Of a stretch of 64,000 bases of DNA, positions 34,687 to 43,393 are shown piece after piece. The first letter of the stretch is position 1. Each line of letters opens with the position of its first letter. The translations under genes were made by a program, and so were the position numbers. The notes beneath the pieces were generated by a model. It ran no database searches. It saw only the letters and a program-made list of their open reading frames with translations, and was not told where the DNA came from. This DNA comes from an uncultured Flaviramulus sp. (GTDB taxonomy: Bacteria; Bacteroidota; Bacteroidia; Flavobacteriales; Flavobacteriaceae): NCBI GenBank assembly GCA_947495125.1, contig CANLXL010000016.1, positions 1 to 64,000 of the forward strand, in the 5' to 3' direction.

Positions 34687-35780
34687 TATAAATCCAGTTG
34701 AATACGGTTAGCAGCTTCTTTCTTTTTATCATCAATCACTTTTGCATAAATCTGTGTTGTTTTTAATTCTTTATGCCCTAATAATTTTGATACTGTATAA
34801 ATATCTGTTCCTAATGTTAATTGTAATGTGGCATAGGTATGACGCGCACAATGGAAGGTAATATCTTTTGAAATACCAGCTTTCATTATCCATTGCTGCA
34901 ATTTTAAATTAGACCAGGCACTATAATGCAAACCTTTGAAAACTTTTTCATCTGGTTTTCCTTCTTCTCCTAATAATTCTTTTGCTTGGTCTGATACCGG
35001 TAAGGTTTCAGCGCCTTTTGTTTTCTTTTGTCTAAAACGTATATAATACCCCATTTCTTTAGAATGCTGTATTTCTGACCATACTAATTTTTCAATGTCT
35101 GACCAACGCAATCCAGTAAGAGCAGAAAAAATAAATGCATTCTTTAATACAGGTAATTCACATTCCGTATTAACAGCTTTTTGTAATTCATCAAGGGTTA
35201 AAAATTCTCGTTGAGGTTCTCCTTGTTTGAAGTATTCCACACCATTAGATGGATTGACTTTTAATATTCCATCTTTAACCGCTTGCTTTAATGCTGCACA
35301 GAATTTCCCGAAGTATGAATATTTAGAGTTTTGAGACAATTTTTTACCTGCTCTTGCTATAGCATCTTTATCTAAATACTCTTTGAAACGTTCTACAAAT
35401 GATTTGTCTAAATCTTGAAAACTTACATCTGTAGGACAAAAGGTTTTTAAATGTTTTAGCATACTGTTCCAATTTCCATAGTTGCCAGAGCTGGTATTTT
35501 TCTTTTCTGCTAATGCAGTAACATAAGTAATAAAACTTCCTTTTAACTTCTCTATATCTTGAAATCCATAAATGCCGTTTTGTATTTCTATCTGTCTTTG
35601 CGCACAAATAGTTTCAGCTAATTGTTTAGTTTTTTTATTAACCTCTCTTTCTGTTTTTGTTTTAGAATTAGGCGTAAGATATAACCGTAAATACTCGGTT
35701 TTGCGTTTACCTTTATGATAGTAATCTAAATACAAACTTATTTTATTGTTCTTCTTGCGTTGTCTTAAAGTTACTTTCAT
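34686..35780 (-). CDS. Tyrosine site-specific integrase
   Basis: 364 residues with an arm-binding N-terminus (RQRKKNNKISLYLDYYHKGK), a SAM-like core-binding domain and a C-terminal catalytic domain. The catalytic residues are present: Arg in SALTGLRWSDIEKL near 223, HCARHTYAT near 311, LLGHKELKTTQIYAKV near 330-345 with the Tyr nucleophile. This is the Bacteroidota phage/conjugative-element integrase type. It lies about 600 bases from the mnmE junction with a HTH gene between, the normal layout of an element that targets mnmE. Confidence 0.92.
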   Translation of the reverse strand: MKVTLRQRKKNNKISLYLDYYHKGKRKTEYLRLYLTPNSKTKTEREVNKKTKQLAETICAQRQIEIQNGIYGFQDIEKLKGSFITYVTALAEKKNTSSGNYGNWNSMLKHLKTFCPTDVSFQDLDKSFVERFKEYLDKDAIARAGKKLSQNSKYSYFGKFCAALKQAVKDGILKVNPSNGVEYFKQGEPQREFLTLDELQKAVNTECELPVLKNAFIFSALTGLRWSDIEKLVWSEIQHSKEMGYYIRFRQKKTKGAETLPVSDQAKELLGEEGKPDEKVFKGLHYSAWSNLKLQQWIMKAGISKDITFHCARHTYATLQLTLGTDIYTVSKLLGHKELKTTQIYAKVIDDKKKEAANRIQLDL

Positions 35781-35786
35781 TGGATG

Positions 35787-36152
35787 CTAATTAAAAAGGT
35801 TTTCTATTTGCCATCTAGCTACAATACGTTTTCTACCAAAAGGAACTGCCTTTAAACGCCCTTGTTGTATCATTCTTTGAATGGTCCATCTACTTACACC
35901 AATAAGCTGTGAGGCTTCTGTAACGCTTAAAAAATCCTTGTTATTTACAGCATTAGGATTGTGAACCTCAACAATTTCCTTTTGTTGTTGCATATCTTCA
36001 GTAAGGGTAGCATGAATTTTTTCTTTACGCTTGCGTGCTTTATAGGCTTTTTTAGCACAACTATCACCACAATATTTTGTAACAGTTGTACGTGCTGTAA
36101 AGGCATTACCGCAATGCTTACAAGTTTTTGGAATGTATAAATTACTGCTCAT
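35787..36152 (-). CDS. Zinc-ribbon HTH protein (excisionase/regulator)
   Basis: About 121 residues from the ATG at 36152. A zinc knuckle (CKHCGNAFTARTTVTKYCGD, then SCAKKAYKARKRKEK) precedes an excisionase-type HTH (FLSVTEASQLIGVSRWTIQR, then MIQQGRLKAVPFGRKRIVAR). An upstream in-frame ATG at 36248 would add 32 residues but would run through the integrase repeat at 36231-36244, and the zinc-ribbon start fits better. It lies six bases upstream of the integrase gene and directly inside the right att site. Confidence 0.85.
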   Translation of the reverse strand: MSSNLYIPKTCKHCGNAFTARTTVTKYCGDSCAKKAYKARKRKEKIHATLTEDMQQQKEIVEVHNPNAVNNKDFLSVTEASQLIGVSRWTIQRMIQQGRLKAVPFGRKRIVARWQIENLFN

Positions 36153-36230
36153 AAATGGTGCTTTATGTAGCGTTATGGTGCAACGTGGGGTAATATGGTG
36201 CATCATTTCGCCAATCTTATCGCCAACAGA

Positions 36231-36306
36231 TTTGGGCAACAAATCCATATTTAAGGCAACAGATATACAACAAATTTAATCAAATAATAGCAAAAAAGCA
36301 ACAAAA
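36231..36306 (+). repeat. Cluster of CAACAAAT-type repeats near attR
   Basis: TTTGGGCAACAAAT (36231-36244) is a perfect copy of the repeat at 13846-13859. Related copies follow: GGCAACAGAT (36255), ACAACAAAT (36267) and GCAACAAAA (36298). Four spaced copies in the same orientation beside the crossover site look like arm-type integrase sites. Confidence 0.45.
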
Positions 36307-36369
36307 AAAAGAAGATAAAATTTTATAAATCCAATAAAATCAACACATTAACAATAAAAAGAAAGTAAG

Positions 36370-36393
36370 TTACTTCCCAATACAGAAATTAAC
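36370..36393 (-). other. attR: mnmE 3' end at the island junction
   Basis: The last eight codons of mnmE (V-N-F-C-I-G-K-stop) are the right-hand copy of the sequence at 13794-13817. The final 18 bases are, as I recall, close to the site used by SGI1-type islands in trmE of Proteobacteria. Confidence 0.6.
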
Positions 36394-37782
36394 AAAAATA
36401 TTCCCCAACAGATCATCATTGGTGATTTCTCCCGTGATTTCACCAAAGTGGTATAAGGCCTGTCGAATATCAATAGCTAATAAATCGCCGGACAATCCGG
36501 ATTCCAATCCATATTGTACTTTTTGAATCTCTTCAAAGGCTTTTAGTAAGGCATCATAATGACGTGAATTGGTGACAATCGTATCATTATTTCTTAGTGC
36601 TCCTGTGTTTACAAAACTTAATAAGGTGTCTTTCAGTTTATCAATACCCAGTTTTTGCCTGGCGGATATTAAAATGGTTTGAGATCCTTCTAACGCACTC
36701 AGGGTGGTATTCAACTTTGATTTCTCGGCATCCGAAAGCCTATCCGTTTTATTGGCAATAACAAGCAACGGCTTTTGCGGGTATTTATTTTTAATTTTTC
36801 CGATCTCAAGTTTTAAATTTTGGAATTTCTTATCATCATTGAAAATAGTATCAGCTTCAAAAAGATAAATAACCACTTGGGACTGCTCGATCTTTTCAAA
36901 GGTTTTTTTAATCCCAATACTTTCAACGGTATCCTTGGTTTCACGAATACCGGCCGTATCTATAAACCGAAAACCTATACCGCCAATAGTGATTTCATCT
37001 TCAATAGTGTCTCTGGTCGTTCCGGCTATTTCAGAAACAATAGCCCGATCTTCATTAAGGAGCGCATTTAACAGTGTCGATTTACCCACATTCGGTTCTC
37101 CCACAATGGCAACGGGAATTCCATTCTTTAACACATTACCAACGGCGAAAGAATCTATTAATCGCTTTAATACAAAAGTGATACGTTCAATAAGGTCTTT
37201 AAATTGGGTTCTATCAGCGAATTCGACATCTTCTTCGGCAAAATCCAATTCTAATTCTATCAGCGAAGCAAAATTTAAGAGTTCTTCGCGAAGTTTGGCA
37301 ATTTCAGAAGAAAAACCACCTCGCATTTGCTGCATGGCTATTTGATGTGATGCCGCGTTATCACTGACAATTAAATCTGCTACAGCTTCCGCCTGACTTA
37401 AATCTAATTTTCCATTAAGAAACGCCCTTAAGGTAAATTCTCCGGCGTCGGCCATACGGCATCCTTTCCGAAGAAATAGTTGAATGATCTCCTGTTGAAT
37501 ATAATTCGATCCATGACATGAAATTTCAACAACATCTTCACCCGTATAAGAATTTGGGTTTTTAAAAACAGATACCAAAACCTCATCTATAGTTTTAGCA
37601 CTATCAACAATATGCCCTAAATGAATCGTATGCGTAGACTGATTGCTTAATAATTTCTCCGAAATAGATTTAAATTGTTTTTCGACAAAAGTGATAGCAT
37701 TTGCACCAGATAATCGGATAATAGCAATGGCCCCGGAGCCTGAGGGTGTTGCTAACGCAACTATGGTATCTTGATGTGTCAT
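36370..37782 (-). CDS. mnmE: tRNA modification GTPase MnmE (TrmE)
   Basis: 470 residues, full length. With MnmG it makes the cmnm5 group on the wobble uridine of some tRNAs. The N-terminal folate-binding domain starts DTIVALATPSGSGAIAIIRL; the GTPase domain shows GEPNVGKSTLLNALL near 225, GTTRDTIED, DTAGIRE and NKTD; the C-terminus is the conserved FCIGK, whose Cys is essential in the family. Its stop codon lies within the right att site of the island, so the element appears to supply or preserve the last codons and leave the protein intact. Confidence 0.97.
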   Translation of the reverse strand: MTHQDTIVALATPSGSGAIAIIRLSGANAITFVEKQFKSISEKLLSNQSTHTIHLGHIVDSAKTIDEVLVSVFKNPNSYTGEDVVEISCHGSNYIQQEIIQLFLRKGCRMADAGEFTLRAFLNGKLDLSQAEAVADLIVSDNAASHQIAMQQMRGGFSSEIAKLREELLNFASLIELELDFAEEDVEFADRTQFKDLIERITFVLKRLIDSFAVGNVLKNGIPVAIVGEPNVGKSTLLNALLNEDRAIVSEIAGTTRDTIEDEITIGGIGFRFIDTAGIRETKDTVESIGIKKTFEKIEQSQVVIYLFEADTIFNDDKKFQNLKLEIGKIKNKYPQKPLLVIANKTDRLSDAEKSKLNTTLSALEGSQTILISARQKLGIDKLKDTLLSFVNTGALRNNDTIVTNSRHYDALLKAFEEIQKVQYGLESGLSGDLLAIDIRQALYHFGEITGEITNDDLLGNIFVNFCIGK

Positions 37783-38217
37783 GTCGCAAAAATACTAAAA
37801 TTGGAATAGCTAACGGGTATATTACAAAGCCAAAAAACGTGTACTCATAAAACATTCAATATTGGAGGGTTTCTGTGTGATTTTTGTGAATTGTTTTCAA
37901 AAAAAAGTAAAAAACGACCTGTTTTACTCTGTTTAACATTGGCGGTGCTTTTAAAAATTTAAGTTTAGGTTCCATATATTAAACTTTGCATATTGGTTCC
38001 TATTTTTTATTACACAACCCATAGTGCTAATGTTAAAAAACTAAAAATTTAATAATTATTATGATCTGTTTTAAAAAAACATAAAATATGTTATGCATGT
38101 ATAGTATATTTGCACGCCGATTCTTAGAACCTACACATAACCAATGTATTAAATTCTAAAATTGCATTATAACTTCCAACCAAAAAGCAAAAAGAAGTCT
38201 ATAATTAATTATTGAGC
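37783..38217. other. Divergent intergenic region with a -7 box
   Basis: There is no gene here. The region separates the mnmE start from a + strand gene. A perfect Bacteroidota -7 box TATATTTG lies at 38105-38112 on the + strand, 105 bases before the ATG at 38218, which implies a long leader. I see no -33 TTG at the right distance and no tRNA or clear hairpin. Confidence 0.4.
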
Positions 38218-38646
38218 ATGACAGTATTAGAATCAAATATAGCAGATCATATCGTAAAGTCGGTAGAAAAAGAACTAGGAAATATCTACTTTTTCAATCA
38301 CATTGCGGTCATCGAATTTAACGAAGGGGTGCATATCGATATAAACAGCTCGGCTGAATTTTTCGATGAGCTAAAAACAACCTTTGGAGACTCCAGACCC
38401 TTTGGTGTAGTAACCAATAGGATACATTCCTATTCTGTTAAACTTATGGATATCGATTTATTTAGAGCGAAGGTTAAAAATTTAAGCGGTTATGCCGTGG
38501 TTGGGCATAACTCGGCGAGTTTAATGAATGCCGAAATTGAAAACAACTTTTGTGAAAGAACTAAAGTGAATTTTGACAACCTTTACGAAGCGATGGATGT
38601 TGTTTACAATGAGGTGAAAAAAAATATTATACTCACCTTAAATTAA
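38218..38646 (+). CDS. Small conserved protein, possibly STAS/SpoIIAA-like
   Basis: 142 residues from ATG 38218 (a TTG two codons upstream is less likely). The pattern NIYFFNHIAVIEFNEGVHID, then RPFGVVTNRIHSYSVKLMD and YAVVGHNS is an alternating strand/helix fold like STAS or SpoIIAA-like domains. No catalytic residues, signal or membrane segment are seen. Its 3' end overlaps the convergent CvfB-like gene by nine bases. The function is unknown. Confidence 0.7.
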   Translation: MTVLESNIADHIVKSVEKELGNIYFFNHIAVIEFNEGVHIDINSSAEFFDELKTTFGDSRPFGVVTNRIHSYSVKLMDIDLFRAKVKNLSGYAVVGHNSASLMNAEIENNFCERTKVNFDNLYEAMDVVYNEVKKNIILTLN

Positions 38647-39468
38647 ATAAATACCATCTGGCTTAATTTCGATAAGTCGTTTTTTATATAAGGTTCCAAT
38701 AGCTTTTTTGAAATTCTTTTTACTCATTTGAAGTGCTTCTTTTATAGCTTCAGGAGTTGATTTATCAGTAAGATTCAAATACCCGCTATTATCATTGAGC
38801 TCATCCATGATGCGCTGTGCATTGGGTTCAATATTTCTATACCCAACCTGCCCTAGCGCAATATCTAATTTATTACCGGGGCGTATTTTTTTTACAATCC
38901 CCTTTAGTTTATCACCAATACTCAGATCTGAAAAGATATTATCCTTATATATTAAACCTTTGTGAACTTTATTTACGATAACATTCATACCGATATCTGA
39001 AGGGTGAGATACTATCAAATCCACCTCATCAAATGCTTTAACCGTTAATTCGTTGTTATCTAAAAACCGATTGGTTTTACTTGAAGCTACCAACCTGTCT
39101 GTTTTTTCATCCAAATAACAATGCACCAAATACCAACCACCGGGTTTCATTTTAAAAGCCTGTTCTTTAAATGGACAAAATAGTTCTTTAACCAAACCCC
39201 AGTCCAGAAAGGCTCCATAATCTGTGACCTGATTACAACGCAGCAAAGCAAAATCACCTCGCATGATATAGGGCATATCAGTAGTGGCAACCGGACGTTC
39301 TTCGTTATCTAAATACACAAAAACGTCTAGCTTATCCCAAATTTTAAAAGACTCCGGAACATACCTGTTTGGTAATAGCACCTCAGCGTCATCCGTATCA
39401 ATTAAATAGATACCATGATCAGTTTCGCGAAGTATTTCCAAAGTGTTTATTTGCCCTAATTGTATCAT
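38638..39468 (-). CDS. CvfB-like S1 RNA-binding protein
   Basis: About 276 residues: a run of S1-type OB domains (RETDHGIYLIDTDDAEVLLP, then NQVTDYGAFLDWGLVKELFC and VNKVHKGLIYKDNIFSDL) and a C-terminal winged helix (PEAIKEALQMSKKNFKKAIG). This is the CvfB layout, a cytoplasmic RNA-binding regulator. The start at 39468 is preferred over a GTG 33 bases upstream because homology begins at IQLGQINTL. Confidence 0.88.
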   Translation of the reverse strand: MIQLGQINTLEILRETDHGIYLIDTDDAEVLLPNRYVPESFKIWDKLDVFVYLDNEERPVATTDMPYIMRGDFALLRCNQVTDYGAFLDWGLVKELFCPFKEQAFKMKPGGWYLVHCYLDEKTDRLVASSKTNRFLDNNELTVKAFDEVDLIVSHPSDIGMNVIVNKVHKGLIYKDNIFSDLSIGDKLKGIVKKIRPGNKLDIALGQVGYRNIEPNAQRIMDELNDNSGYLNLTDKSTPEAIKEALQMSKKNFKKAIGTLYKKRLIEIKPDGIYLI

Positions 39469-39487
39469 GCGGCAAAGGTATGATAAA

Positions 39488-39518
39488 TAAAAAAGCGTCA
39501 CAATAATTGCAACGCTTT
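39488..39518 (-). terminator. Terminator after the DUF2853 gene
   Basis: On the minus strand aaagcgt/acgcttt forms a seven-pair stem (39492-39498 / 39512-39518) followed by a T-run, 22 bases after the DUF2853 stop. Confidence 0.75.
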
Positions 39519-39539
39519 AAATACGATCTATATCGTCCT

Positions 39540-39878
39540 CTAATATGCGGACTCTTTTCCAAAATGTTTTGTCAATAAATAATACACGACGGCCCTATAC
39601 TTACTACGGTTGGTTTTTCCATAAGCCTCCATAACCGAGGCGATGCCGGAATCTAATTCTGCACTATCTTCCAACCCTAACTTCTTAATTAGAAAGTTGT
39701 GCTTTACAGTATTTAACTCAGACTCATCGGATCCTGAAACTGTTGAAGAGTCTGCATTGTAAATTGCCGGTCCGCAGCCAATGGTCACTTTTGTTAATAA
39801 ATCCATATCCGCAGCCATGCCAAATTTGTCCTTTATATCTGCGGCATATTTTGCAATAAGTTCCTGTCTTTTATTCAT
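39540..39878 (-). CDS. DUF2853 family protein
   Basis: 112 residues. KYAADIKDKFGMAADMDLLT, then KVTIGCGPAIYNADSSTVS and SKYRAVVYYLLTKHFGK are the conserved blocks of DUF2853, a small helical protein family of unknown role. It is a single gene with its own terminator. No signal or membrane segment is present. Confidence 0.85.
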   Translation of the reverse strand: MNKRQELIAKYAADIKDKFGMAADMDLLTKVTIGCGPAIYNADSSTVSGSDESELNTVKHNFLIKKLGLEDSAELDSGIASVMEAYGKTNRSKYRAVVYYLLTKHFGKESAY

Positions 39879-39956
39879 GATTAAATTTTTAGTTTTAAAT
39901 GTGTTTTAAAGATACTTAATTTTGAAGGAGTTTAAATACACCAAAGGGATATTATT

Positions 39957-41714
39957 TTATCTCAAAAAATTAAAATACTCCAAAAGTAAGGTATCGTTTA
40001 TAACCCTTGGCGTAAATATTTCCAATATTTTGGGTTTGCCACCGTCTATATAAAAGGTTTTAAGCACATTTGCCAAAGTCTCTTCACTGGCGACGCTTAG
40101 ATAATCAAAGTCATACATTTTGCTTAAATGCTCTGCGGTTAACTGATGCTTTGTTTCAAAGTAAGTGTCGAAGTTTTCGGTGTTTTTATGCCCGGGAAGA
40201 ATTCTAAAAATACCGCCCCCTCCGTTGTTTATAATAACAATTCTAAAGGACTTTGGAATATAATTATTCCATAGAGCATTACTATCGTAAACAAAACTTA
40301 AATCTCCCGTTATCAAGGTTGTCGGCTTACTATGTGCAACACTACAACCTATAGCCGTTGATGTACTTCCATCTATACCGCTCGTACCCCTGTTGCAAAA
40401 CACCTTCAGTGTTTTGTTCACATCAAATAACTGAGCATAACGTATCGTAGAGCTATTACTCAATTGTAAAACCGTATGATCCGGAATAGCCTTTAAAACA
40501 CCATGAAATGCCTTTAAATCACTAAAGGGAATAGTGTTTAAGTACTCCTGATGTCGTATGTGTCGGGATGCTTTAATAACATTCCAGTAGGGCTTATAAT
40601 CACTTTGTATCGCTTTGGTCCTCGGTAAAAATTTAGAGAAAAAGTAATTTGGTGTTGTTTCTATAACATGCGAGAGGCTAAAAAACGTGTCGTTCGCTTT
40701 TTTCAAATCCACATGCCAATGCTGTTTAGGCTTATAGCTTCTTAAAAAAGCCTTAATCTTTTTGGATACGATCAAACCTCCGAAAGTCAGTAATATTTCA
40801 GGTTGCAGCTTTTTAAAATCGCCATCCTCCAAAGGTGCTATAATCTTATCAATACTTGGAAAAAAGCGATCATGATGTAAATTTGAGGTCGTTTCTGTAA
40901 ATACAATCACACTATCATCTTCCGCTAAGACGTCTAACCATTTTCGTTCAACGCTGTTGGGCTGATTAACACCAATTAATACCATTTTTTTTGAAGCCGA
41001 ATTCCAATCTCTTATATAGGATTCTATATCACCCTCATCAATTTGCATCGGTTTTTCCTTAGCTTTGATAAGACCAGGAGTTACTGATAACACATCTACA
41101 ATATCATATAATGGCTCATCGAAGGGCGCATTAATATGTACAGGACCTTTCCTGGTTACAGCGGTATTAATAGCTCTATTTATGGCCTCTTCGTTATATT
41201 CTTGTACACTTTGTTTTAGGCCCAATACCGTTTCAATTTTATGTTCAAGATTTTTAAAAATAGGAAGTTCCTCTAAGCCATCACCATGTTCACCGGCATT
41301 TACATCAAGTTTTAAATTGACCGAATCTAAAATATGGCCTTCGAATACATTCTTTTGATTGATCGTTTGTCCGTCACCAATCCCTATTAAATGCTTTGGT
41401 CTATCTGCCGATAAGACCAGCAATGGAATGTCGCTATAAAAGGCTTCAGCAATAGCTGGATAATAGTTTAGCAAAGCACTACCGGAAGTACATACTACGG
41501 CCGTAGGTTCTTGTAATTGCTGCGCAATTCCTAATGCAAAGAAAGCAGCACACCGTTCATCGACGATACTGTAACATTTAAAATACGGATCGTTCGTAAA
41601 ACCAATTGTTAAGGGGGCATTTCTACTTCCGGGAGAAATTATTATGTGTTTGATATGTTTTGCTTTACAGAGCTGAACTGTGGTTTGAGCAAGTGGAATT
41701 TTCGGGTATTTCAT
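39957..41714 (-). CDS. menD: SEPHCHC synthase MenD (menaquinone biosynthesis)
   Basis: 585 residues. A ThDP-dependent enzyme joining isochorismate and 2-oxoglutarate to make SEPHCHC. Motifs: IISPGSRNAPLTIGF at the N-terminus, VCTSGSALLNYYPAIAEA with the PYR-domain contacts, GTSGIDGSTSTAIG and GDLSFVYDSNALWNN with the ThDP/Mg site near 450-490. It lies downstream of the isochorismate synthase gene on the same strand with a 49-base gap, as expected for a men cluster. Confidence 0.95.
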   Translation of the reverse strand: MKYPKIPLAQTTVQLCKAKHIKHIIISPGSRNAPLTIGFTNDPYFKCYSIVDERCAAFFALGIAQQLQEPTAVVCTSGSALLNYYPAIAEAFYSDIPLLVLSADRPKHLIGIGDGQTINQKNVFEGHILDSVNLKLDVNAGEHGDGLEELPIFKNLEHKIETVLGLKQSVQEYNEEAINRAINTAVTRKGPVHINAPFDEPLYDIVDVLSVTPGLIKAKEKPMQIDEGDIESYIRDWNSASKKMVLIGVNQPNSVERKWLDVLAEDDSVIVFTETTSNLHHDRFFPSIDKIIAPLEDGDFKKLQPEILLTFGGLIVSKKIKAFLRSYKPKQHWHVDLKKANDTFFSLSHVIETTPNYFFSKFLPRTKAIQSDYKPYWNVIKASRHIRHQEYLNTIPFSDLKAFHGVLKAIPDHTVLQLSNSSTIRYAQLFDVNKTLKVFCNRGTSGIDGSTSTAIGCSVAHSKPTTLITGDLSFVYDSNALWNNYIPKSFRIVIINNGGGGIFRILPGHKNTENFDTYFETKHQLTAEHLSKMYDFDYLSVASEETLANVLKTFYIDGGKPKILEIFTPRVINDTLLLEYFNFLR

Positions 41715-41763
41715 CTAAGCTTTAATCTTAGCGTAAAAATAAGAAATAGGGAATTAATTAAAC

Positions 41764-42906
41764 CTATTCCAATACGTTTTTAATAACTAAAGATTTTGAA
41801 ACGGTCTCTTCCCATTCGCTTTCAGGGTTCGAAGTTTGAGTAATGCCTCCACCAACATAAACGACTCCTGTATCGTCTCGCAATTGCATGCATCGCAAAT
41901 TCACGTATAATTGTGTTCGTTTTCGGGTTATCCCGTAGACTTTATTTTCAATATTACGCTGTCCAGATCTTGGAGCTATACGTGTGTCCATATTTAGCTC
42001 ACCTAAAAACCCGGTATAAAATTCTCGATGGTAGTCCTCGTTTTCCAAAATAAATGCTTTCGCTTTTGCCTTTGGTAAACCACAAACGGCCGGCGTAGGG
42101 TGCAAACGACGAATTAATGCTTCCAAGTTTGACGTTTTCGGGTCTATACGGCCTTGAATCTGCGTTTTTAAATGCAGTACATTACCGGCGCGAACCGTTT
42201 CTGTTTCCGTTACTTTTATATCATCTATCGTGTCTGTTATCTGTTCAATGATAAAATCGGTTACAAATTGCTGCTCCTGGATTTCTTTTTCTTGCCATAC
42301 TACGTCTAAAGAGCCCTGGTAATCTTGCGTTCCTGCCAATGCCATCATCGAAAACCTACGCCCTTCTATCTTTATCAAAGTTTCAGGCGTCGCTCCCAAC
42401 CACAGCCCTACTTTAGGGTGGTACCAACAATATACGAATGCCCTTTTATATCTATCTAAAAGCTTCTTTAGTATAAGCATTGGGTCCTGGTTACTAAGGG
42501 AGATATCTTCTTTTCTTGACAGGACTACTTTTTTAAAAAACCCGGAATGAATGGCCGAAACACCTTTTTTTACCAGGTTGATATGCTGATTCTTGCTTTC
42601 AGAGGAAACAACGCTTTTGCTGGTATTGGTGCCCTCCCGATAATTATCGGAATCTGAAAGCGCGGCAGACGTTTCAGTGAAGCTCATATTTTCAGAAGAG
42701 TTTAGAGGTATCAAAACGGTATCCAAAGTATCATCAAAAGGAGAAAACACAAAGCCACTTTCTGTAAAATCATCCGATTTGTGAAGCGTTGTATTATTTT
42801 GTAATAAGGCTTCTATTTTTATGGCGTTTGGCTTTCTGTAAACTACAAAAGGTAATTCACTATGGTATTGCTCTTGAATACGTTCAAAAAAAAATTTCAA
42901 GGTCAT
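41764..42906 (-). CDS. menF: Isochorismate synthase (MenF/EntC type)
   Basis: 380 residues of the chorismate-binding family. KKVVLSRKEDISL and the end LHPTPAVCGLPKAKA, then YTGFLGELNMD and YVGGGITQTSNPESEWEE are the usual active-site blocks, with Mg-binding Glu residues. It converts chorismate to isochorismate for menaquinone; the adjacent menD supports MenF rather than a siderophore enzyme. The thioesterase gene follows upstream in the same direction with a 12-base gap. Confidence 0.92.
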   Translation of the reverse strand: MTLKFFFERIQEQYHSELPFVVYRKPNAIKIEALLQNNTTLHKSDDFTESGFVFSPFDDTLDTVLIPLNSSENMSFTETSAALSDSDNYREGTNTSKSVVSSESKNQHINLVKKGVSAIHSGFFKKVVLSRKEDISLSNQDPMLILKKLLDRYKRAFVYCWYHPKVGLWLGATPETLIKIEGRRFSMMALAGTQDYQGSLDVVWQEKEIQEQQFVTDFIIEQITDTIDDIKVTETETVRAGNVLHLKTQIQGRIDPKTSNLEALIRRLHPTPAVCGLPKAKAKAFILENEDYHREFYTGFLGELNMDTRIAPRSGQRNIENKVYGITRKRTQLYVNLRCMQLRDDTGVVYVGGGITQTSNPESEWEETVSKSLVIKNVLE

Positions 42907-42918
42907 AGGGAACGATGT

Positions 42919-43338
42919 CTATTTAGGCAAAGAAATGGTGGTTAACTTACAAACTGATATGAGTTTATCATGATCGTCAGTAACTCTAATATCAAATATT
43001 TGTGTTGTTCTGCCCTTATGTATAAAAGTGGCCTTGGCATAAACAAAACCTTCTTTAACAGCTTTAACATGATTTGCAGAAATTTCGATACCACGAACAA
43101 ATACTTCATCCAAATTTAAAAACACATGAGCCGCAAAGCTACCAACACTTTCTGCAAGCGCCACTGTGGCTCCACCATGAAGTACACCATCCGGCTGATG
43201 CACTCTTGAATTCACCGGCATTCTAGCTACTACAAAATCGTCACCAAAATCTACAAACTCAATATTTAAAGTTTCCATAAGTGTGTTTTTACAAATGGCC
43301 TTGGCTTGTTTAAAAAAGGTTTCTTTAGTTAACTGCAT
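42919..43338 (-). CDS. Hotdog-fold thioesterase (PaaI/MenI type)
   Basis: 139 residues. The hotdog signature is ARMPVNSRVHQPDGVLHGGA followed by TVALAESVGSFAAH. Family members hydrolyse aryl- or acyl-CoA. Because it sits directly upstream of menF and menD on the same strand, it is a good candidate for the DHNA-CoA thioesterase of menaquinone synthesis, which is an inference from context. Confidence 0.85.
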   Translation of the reverse strand: MQLTKETFFKQAKAICKNTLMETLNIEFVDFGDDFVVARMPVNSRVHQPDGVLHGGATVALAESVGSFAAHVFLNLDEVFVRGIEISANHVKAVKEGFVYAKATFIHKGRTTQIFDIRVTDDHDKLISVCKLTTISLPK

Positions 43339-43393
43339 AGAAAAAATGAATTTTTAAAATCGAAAACAAAAGTACATTACTAAAAGTTATAAA

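Larger units (their letters stand above)
13794..36393. mobile_element. Integrated genomic island in the 3' end of mnmE carrying a pAgo/DISARM-like defence operon
   Basis: The island is bounded by the two copies of the mnmE 3' end (13794-13817 and 36370-36393). A tyrosine integrase and HTH genes sit at the right edge, with a shared 14-base repeat just inside both ends. It encodes a VirE_N primase/DUF3987 module but no relaxase, type IV secretion or phage structural genes that I recognise. It is thus an integrative element mobilised by other means, or a phage-satellite-like island. mnmE/trmE 3' ends are known insertion sites of SGI1-type islands in Proteobacteria; the same target choice here is inferred from the repeats. 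Confidence 0.7.

Noticed and set aside
13846-36244. The 14-base TTTGGGCAACAAAT pair as the att core itself
   Set aside because: The flanks of the two copies diverge at once, and the mnmE 3'-end match gives a better gene-linked core with restored reading frame; arm-type sites are more likely.
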